Part shown: positions 23,301 to 26,205 of the stretch, in pieces
How the letters are laid out: every line of letters starts with the position of its first letter
Numbering within the stretch: position 1 is the first letter of the stretch
Assembly: GCA_900538365.1 (NCBI GenBank)
Contig: UPXT01000027.1
Span: 1-26,205 of the forward strand
DNA length: 26,205 bases
Reading direction: 5' to 3'
Source: an uncultured Acidaminococcus sp.
GTDB taxonomy: Bacteria; Bacillota; Negativicutes; Acidaminococcales; Acidaminococcaceae
Made by a program: the position numbers and the translations under genes
Notes under the pieces: model-generated
Databases searched by the model: none
What the model saw: only the letters and a program-made list of their open reading frames with translations
What the model was told of the DNA's origin: nothing

Positions 23301-23761
23301 TTGGCGGGCTCATTACAGGTGTCCGCATCCGTTCAACGAAAAAAGGAGAACGCATGGCGAACTTTATGCTGGAAGACTTGACGGGCAGTATCAGTGTCGT
23401 TGCCTTTCCCCGCACGTATGGGGAATGCCGCAGCCAGATTGAAGAAGATCAGCCTGTTGCCATTACGGGCATGCTGAAATTTGATGAAGAGACACCGCGC
23501 CTATTTGCCAATCGTATTGAGCCCTTGCGGGAGCGCGAAAAGGAAATCCACCTTTTCATTGGCAAAGGACGCAATACGCCGGCTGTCCAAGCCCAGCTGA
23601 GTTCCATTTTCAGCGCCTTTCATGGGAAAAACCCCGTCTATCTTCATGTAGAAGAAACCAGGCAAGTGATCCGTACGAGGCCCCAGTTCTGGGTGGACGG
23701 AAAGGCACCGGGATTTACTGATGCCATCAAGCGGGTCCTAGGTGAGGAGGGCCTCCGCTGA
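20345..23761 (+). CDS. dnaE: DNA polymerase III subunit alpha DnaE
   Basis: A 1138-residue replicative polymerase subunit of the DnaE type (no built-in 3'-5' exonuclease, unlike PolC). The N-terminal PHP domain keeps its metal-binding look (HLHTHTQFSLLDGA at residues 6-19 and ITDHGVMYGAIEFYQ). The catalytic pair lies in MPDIDTDI (D398, D400), after PVGPGRGSAAGSIVAYLTGITDIDPL. RHTSTHAAGVVI, LYRPGPLGSGM and FAGYGFNKSHSAAYA are further core motifs. A helix-hairpin-helix part and an OB-fold (RVTVGGLITGVRIRSTKKG) complete the normal length. Start ATG 20345 has GAGAAGGAG before it; the in-frame extension to 20291 lies in the terminator. A clear terminator follows. Confidence 0.97.
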   Translation: MDQFVHLHTHTQFSLLDGACRIPDLVSYAKELGMPALAITDHGVMYGAIEFYQECVRQGIKPIIGCEVYITSGSHTVKNMESRSKLYHLILLAENRTGYQNLMKLVSIGQVEGFYYKPRIDKQDLRKYHEGLICLSACVAGEVARHIVRGEKETAEKAMLEYLDIFGRDHYYLEIQNHGLPEEKAVADELHHLARKYNVKLVATNDLHYVHQDDAKGQDILLCIQTNARYLDPQRMRFNNDSYYLKSRSEMETLFPDDAEALDHTLEIADRCDLTLEFGHLLLPEFPLPEGETSMDGYLKKLCVKGFQERYPKDDGTAQKRMDYELGIIRQMGYSGYFLIVWDFINYCRTHDIPVGPGRGSAAGSIVAYLTGITDIDPLKYNLIFERFLNPERVSMPDIDTDICYVKRHLVVDYLARKYGESHVAQIVTFGTLAAKAAIKDVGRSMEVPLNVVGQVNKLIPNTPGTTLKSALEGSRDLQQLVQNDPSIAQLMDFAGRVEGMPRHTSTHAAGVVITPGELTNYVPLQITSTSDDDHEYICTQYDKDCSEALGLLKMDLLGLRTLTVIDDTVKMIEKNQGIKLDIHHIDLEDPKTCQMLCAGDTAAVFQMESDGMTRLMKELGPESMADLIPLVALYRPGPLGSGMAEDFIAGRHGKRTARVLHPLMEPIVADTYGVILYQEQVMQIVSVLGGFSLGEADILRRAMGKKKAKLLDSMREKFLAGAEREHQISRQLGEEIFALLQHFAGYGFNKSHSAAYALVAYQTAYLKANYPVEYMAAFLNSVITVAEKVSWYISVCRDMGIKVLPPDINSSEAAFSVDGNNVRFGLGAIKSVGETAVAVILKERETHGPFKDFFDFASRVDLTKVNKRVVENLIKSGSMDTFGCRRRQLLAIMDRTLDAAAQDQHDRMTGQLSLFGGDTRQSAAAIPIPDLPEIPKDEVLRLEKELIGFYVTGHPLDAFRKVLSSMTGIARCTEEYCHDGERVTVGGLITGVRIRSTKKGERMANFMLEDLTGSISVVAFPRTYGECRSQIEEDQPVAITGMLKFDEETPRLFANRIEPLREREKEIHLFIGKGRNTPAVQAQLSSIFSAFHGKNPVYLHVEETRQVIRTRPQFWVDGKAPGFTDAIKRVLGEEGLR

Positions 23762-23776
23762 GTCATGTCTTTTTAT

Positions 23777-23809
23777 AAAGGCCCCTGCAATGTTGGCAGG
23801 GGCTTTTTT
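23777..23809 (+). terminator. Intrinsic terminator after dnaE
   Basis: GCCCCTGC (23781-23788) pairs with GCAGGGGC (23796-23803), loop 7 nt, then six T (23804-23809); the preceding AAAG extends the stem into the T-tract. Confidence 0.93.
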
Positions 23810-24145
23810 ACTGGATGGACAAGCTTCTATCAGTCAGGGATCGGGGGGCTTTTCTTATGGGACATAGGAAGGAGAAGAGGGGAAAAAATGAGTCTTCATG
23901 CTTATCTCCTGTTTCTTTGCCAACTGTTTTGAAGGAATGCCTCATAAGAAAAAAATTATATGTCATCTTAATGATTTCAGTAAAACAACGGTTTTTCTAT
24001 TGACTGATTCTCACAAGATTGGGCAAAAGAACTGAGTTATACGTTACAAGTGGACAATAAATGCAAATATAAAACGTAAATTTTCTTAATTTTGTAAAGA
24101 AAATAAAAACAAGGCTCGATCCTACGCGTATAAGAGCCTTCTAAC
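23810..24145. other. AT-rich non-coding region between dnaE and etfB
   Basis: No convincing gene. The first part has a purine-rich stretch (about 23868-23887) followed by a 14-codon frame (23888-23932) that could be chance. The second part is strongly AT-rich. It contains the inverted repeat ATTTTCTT (24080-24087) with AAGAAAAT (24097-24104), a weak wide pair TACGTT (24040-24045) with AACGTA (24073-24078), and the nested dyad at 24111-24140. It probably serves as the regulatory region of etfBA. Confidence 0.6.
24111..24140. promoter_or_regulatory. Nested dyad upstream of the etf promoter
   Basis: AAGGCTC (24111-24117) and GAGCCTT (24134-24140) form a 7-bp inverted repeat around the palindrome TACGCGTA (24123-24130). 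It ends 5 bases before the -35 box of the etf promoter. Read on the minus strand it is a stem followed by GTTTTTATTTTC, so it could also be a leftward terminator. An operator role is inference. Confidence 0.45.
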
Positions 24146-24174
24146 TTGCATGACGCCGGTCTCCGTGTTACAAT
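24146..24174 (+). promoter_or_regulatory. Sigma-70 promoter of etfBA
   Basis: TTGCAT (24146-24151) and TACAAT (24169-24174) are 17 bp apart, and TGT before the -10 makes it an extended -10 as well. Transcription would start near 24181, giving a leader of about 42 bases before etfB. Confidence 0.82.
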
Positions 24175-24222
24175 AAAGCGGTATGGATTGAATATTTCAA
24201 GTTTTTAGGAGGTCGCTTTGTA

Positions 24223-25014
24223 ATGAACATCTTTGTATGTGTTAAACAGGTACCGGATACCGCCGAAATGAAAATCGACCCGGTTACCAACAACCTCGTC
24301 AGAGACGGTGTCACCAATATCATGAACCCGTATGACCAGTATGCCCTGGAAACGGCTCTGGAACTCAAAGATTCCATGGGTGCCAAGGTTACGGTCATCA
24401 CCATGGGACCGCCCCATGCTGAATCCGTCCTGAAGGACTGCCTTGCTGTCGGTGCTGATGAAGCTATCCTCGTCAGTGACAGAGCTTTCGGCGGCGCTGA
24501 TACGCTTGCTACGAGTGCTGCCCTTGCTGAAACCATCAGACATCTTGGGATTCCTGATCTCATCATGTGCGGCCGTCAGGCTATCGATGGTGATACGGCA
24601 CAGGTTGGTCCTGAAATTGCTGAACATCTGGATCTGCCGCAAGTTACGGCTGCCCTGAAAGTTCAGGTCAAAGATGACAAAGTCGTTGTTGACCGCGACA
24701 ACGAAAATACGTCCATGACCTTGGCTATGAAGATGCCTTGCGTCGTTACGGTAATGCGCAGCCCTGAACTTCGTTTTGCCAGCATCAAAGGCAAGATGAA
24801 AGCCAGAAAGACCCAGGTTCCTGTTTACAGTGCTGACGACCTCCAGATCGACCACAGCATCATCGGTAAAGCCGGCTCCCCGACTCAGGTCATGAAGAGC
24901 TTCACTCCGAAAGTTACGCAGGTCCATGGCGAAATCTTCAACGATGAAGATCCTGCAATTGCTGTCGATAAGCTGGTCAACAAGCTGATCGATGACAAGA
25001 TTATTACGAAGTGA
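24223..25014 (+). CDS. etfB: Electron transfer flavoprotein subunit beta EtfB
   Basis: A 263-residue EtfB. With EtfA it forms the soluble flavoprotein that, in Acidaminococcus fermentans, bifurcates NADH electrons to ferredoxin and to butyryl-CoA dehydrogenase. The sequence is strikingly similar, from memory, to that protein: MNIFVCVKQVPDTAEMKIDP, VTNIMNPYDQYALETALEL, LIMCGRQAIDGDTAQVGPEIAE and the C-terminal TPKVTQVHGEIFND. The extra beta-FAD site expected of bifurcating Etfs is consistent with this but cannot be proved by eye. AGGAGG precedes the ATG. Codon use is more biased (CCG, CGT, GCT) than in most genes of the window, which suggests high expression. etfA follows after 13 bases. Confidence 0.96.
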   Translation: MNIFVCVKQVPDTAEMKIDPVTNNLVRDGVTNIMNPYDQYALETALELKDSMGAKVTVITMGPPHAESVLKDCLAVGADEAILVSDRAFGGADTLATSAALAETIRHLGIPDLIMCGRQAIDGDTAQVGPEIAEHLDLPQVTAALKVQVKDDKVVVDRDNENTSMTLAMKMPCVVTVMRSPELRFASIKGKMKARKTQVPVYSADDLQIDHSIIGKAGSPTQVMKSFTPKVTQVHGEIFNDEDPAIAVDKLVNKLIDDKIITK

Positions 25015-25027
25015 GGTAGGGATAACA

Positions 25028-26038
25028 ATGGCTAAGAAAACCGGTAACGAAAAAGATTTATGGGTTTATTGCGAACATTACGAAGGTAAACCCGTTCATG
25101 TCGTATACGAACTGCTCGGCGAAGTTAGAAAAATGGCCGATAAATGCCATCAGCGTGTTGGGGCTGTCCTCCTGATCGATGATCCGAAAGATATCCCGCA
25201 AGACCTGATTGCTCATGGCGCTGACGTTGTTTACGTCGTCCGTGATCCGAAGTTTGCTCATTATTCCACGGAACTTTACACCAACGCTTTTGCAGAACTG
25301 ATCACTGAATATCGTCCGAATGCCATCCTCATCGGTGCTACGAACGACGGCCGTGACCTTGGTCCTCGCGTGGCTGCCCGTGAACGTACCGGTCTGTGCG
25401 CAGACTGCACCATCCTGGATGTCGAAGAAGACGGACTTGTTGAATGGACCCGTCCGGCTGCTGGCGGTAACATCATGGCTACGATCCTCTGCAAAGAAGA
25501 CCGTCCTCAGATGGGTACCTGCCGTCCGAAGACCTTCAAGGCTCCGGAAGCTGATTCTTCCCGTAAAGGCGAAGTCGTTGAATACACCCTGAAACATCAG
25601 GTTGAAGACCGCGTTGAAGTCCTGAGAAGAGATCCGGTTGTCACCGAAGGTGAAATGGCCATCGATGATGCTCCGTTCGTCTGCTCCGGCGGCCGCGGCA
25701 TGAAAGCCAAAGAAAACTTTGCCCTCCTGCAGGATCTGGCCCATGTACTCGGCGGTGCAGTTGGCGGTTCCCGTGCTGCTGTCGATGAAGGATTCATCGA
25801 ACATCCTCGCCAAGTTGGTCAGTCTGGTAAAACTGTTACGCCGAAGATTTACTTCGCCTGCGGTATTTCCGGTTCTGTTCAGCACAAAGCTGGTATGAGC
25901 AAATCTGATACCATCGTCTGCATCAACAAGGATCCGGATGCTCCGATGTTCGAAATCTCCCGCTATGGTATCGTTGGCGATGCCCTGAAAGTCCTGCCTC
26001 TGCTCACCCAGAAGATCAAGGAATTCAAGGAATCCTAA
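25028..26038 (+). CDS. etfA: Electron transfer flavoprotein subunit alpha EtfA
   Basis: A 336-residue EtfA. Domain I (residues 1-200) contains VGAVLLIDDPKDIP, ILIGATNDGRDLGPRVAARERTGLCADC and WTRPAAGGNIMATI. Domain II, which carries the mobile alpha-FAD, has SGGRGMKAKENFALLQDLA, GGSRAAVDEGF, RQVGQSGKTVTPKIYFACGISGSVQHKAGM and INKDPDAPMFEISRYGIVGD. All usual FAD-contact blocks are intact. The start is ATG 25028 with GAGGTAGGG before it; the open frame to 24992 overlaps etfB and lacks a ribosome site. No acyl-CoA dehydrogenase gene is linked within the window. A strong terminator follows. Confidence 0.97.
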   Translation: MAKKTGNEKDLWVYCEHYEGKPVHVVYELLGEVRKMADKCHQRVGAVLLIDDPKDIPQDLIAHGADVVYVVRDPKFAHYSTELYTNAFAELITEYRPNAILIGATNDGRDLGPRVAARERTGLCADCTILDVEEDGLVEWTRPAAGGNIMATILCKEDRPQMGTCRPKTFKAPEADSSRKGEVVEYTLKHQVEDRVEVLRRDPVVTEGEMAIDDAPFVCSGGRGMKAKENFALLQDLAHVLGGAVGGSRAAVDEGFIEHPRQVGQSGKTVTPKIYFACGISGSVQHKAGMSKSDTIVCINKDPDAPMFEISRYGIVGDALKVLPLLTQKIKEFKES

Positions 26039-26065
26039 GTAGCGGCACTCCTATGAAGTTTCTTA

Positions 26066-26096
26066 AAGCCCGAGCCTTTTTGGCCCGGGCTTTTTT
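26066..26096 (+). terminator. Intrinsic terminator after etfA
   Basis: AAGCCCG (26066-26072) pairs with CGGGCTT (26086-26092), inside it GCC (26074-26076) with GGC (26082-26084), one A-C mismatch and a TTTTT loop, ending in six T (26091-26096). Confidence 0.92.
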
Positions 26097-26108
26097 GTAT
26101 CTATTGAA

Positions 26109-26131
26109 AACCACGCCATAGTGGCGTGGTT
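26109..26131. repeat. Perfect 10-bp hairpin after the etf terminator
   Basis: AACCACGCCA (26109-26118) and TGGCGTGGTT (26122-26131) with a 3-nt loop. No T-tract follows on the plus strand; on the minus strand GGTTTTC follows. The palindrome TTATAGCTATAA (26141-26152) lies next to it. The remainder to 26205 shows no gene on either strand. Confidence 0.6.
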
Positions 26132-26205
26132 CCGGAAAGCTTATAGCTATAAAAAACCTCCTAATGAAGTACAATGCAGTCGACCTGTCAGTCAAGCAAA
26201 GTAAA

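Noticed and set aside
23888..23932. 14-codon hydrophobic frame (MSLHAYLLFLCQLF) after a purine-rich stretch
   Set aside because: The purine run could be a ribosome site, but no promoter is visible and so short a frame is expected by chance. Conservation in relatives would be needed to revive it.
23815..24003. 62-codon plus-strand open frame after dnaE
   Set aside because: It starts just beyond the dnaE terminator without a ribosome site, has irregular composition and resembles no family I know.
25058..25885. Minus-strand open frame (275 codons) opposite etfA
   Set aside because: It is a shadow of biased etfA codon use; no promoter or start signal supports it.

Overview
The window (about 26 kb, near 50% GC) is ordinary core chromosome of a strictly anaerobic member of the Negativicutes, most likely family Acidaminococcaceae (Acidaminococcus or Phascolarctobacterium). 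This is inferred from three things. The EtfB and EtfA proteins closely resemble, from memory, the electron-bifurcating Etf of Acidaminococcus fermentans. There is a stand-alone [FeFe] hydrogenase. The gene mix is that of a double-membraned Firmicute: ruvC with ruvAB, separate secD and secF, a SpoIID/LytB protein, FloA and QueH. Every protein gene and all three tRNAs are on the + strand. No insertion sequence, phage, CRISPR or other obvious mobile element is visible.

Layout: (1) 253-1758, a monomeric [FeFe] hydrogenase with its own promoter. (2) 1814-6640, yebC, then a tightly coupled ruvC-ruvA-ruvB-queH-spoIID/lytB cluster. (3) 6812-9928, queA-tgt-yajC-fau (5-formyl-THF cyclo-ligase). (4) 10064-12186, secD-secF. 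(5) 12394-12637, tRNA-Lys, tRNA-Glu and tRNA-Val. (6) 12758-14592, nfeD-floA and a small membrane protein. (7) 14700-15362, a HAD phosphatase. (8) 15444-16736, a CNNM/CorC-type membrane protein with its own promoter. (9) 16960-20245, a coupled operon of a YgjP-type metallopeptidase, a degenerate beta-lactamase-fold protein, a COG2509-type flavoprotein and a DUF1294 membrane protein. (10) 20345-23761, dnaE. (11) 24223-26038, etfB-etfA.

How the genes work together: queH, queA and tgt supply three steps of tRNA queuosine modification. RuvABC resolves Holliday junctions. YajC, SecD and SecF form the accessory Sec complex. EtfBA would bifurcate electrons from NADH to ferredoxin and crotonyl-CoA in amino-acid fermentation. 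The hydrogenase at the other end could dispose of or sense reduced ferredoxin, but that link is inference.

I found no clearly new multi-gene system. The observations most worth checking are: a queA promoter nested inside the preceding terminator hairpin; a secD leader that looks like a T-box antiterminator missing its tRNA-binding bulge; a beta-lactamase-fold protein that has lost all three catalytic motifs; possible attenuators directly before the HAD gene and dnaE; a possibly leaderless metallopeptidase mRNA; and nested dyads upstream of the etf promoter.
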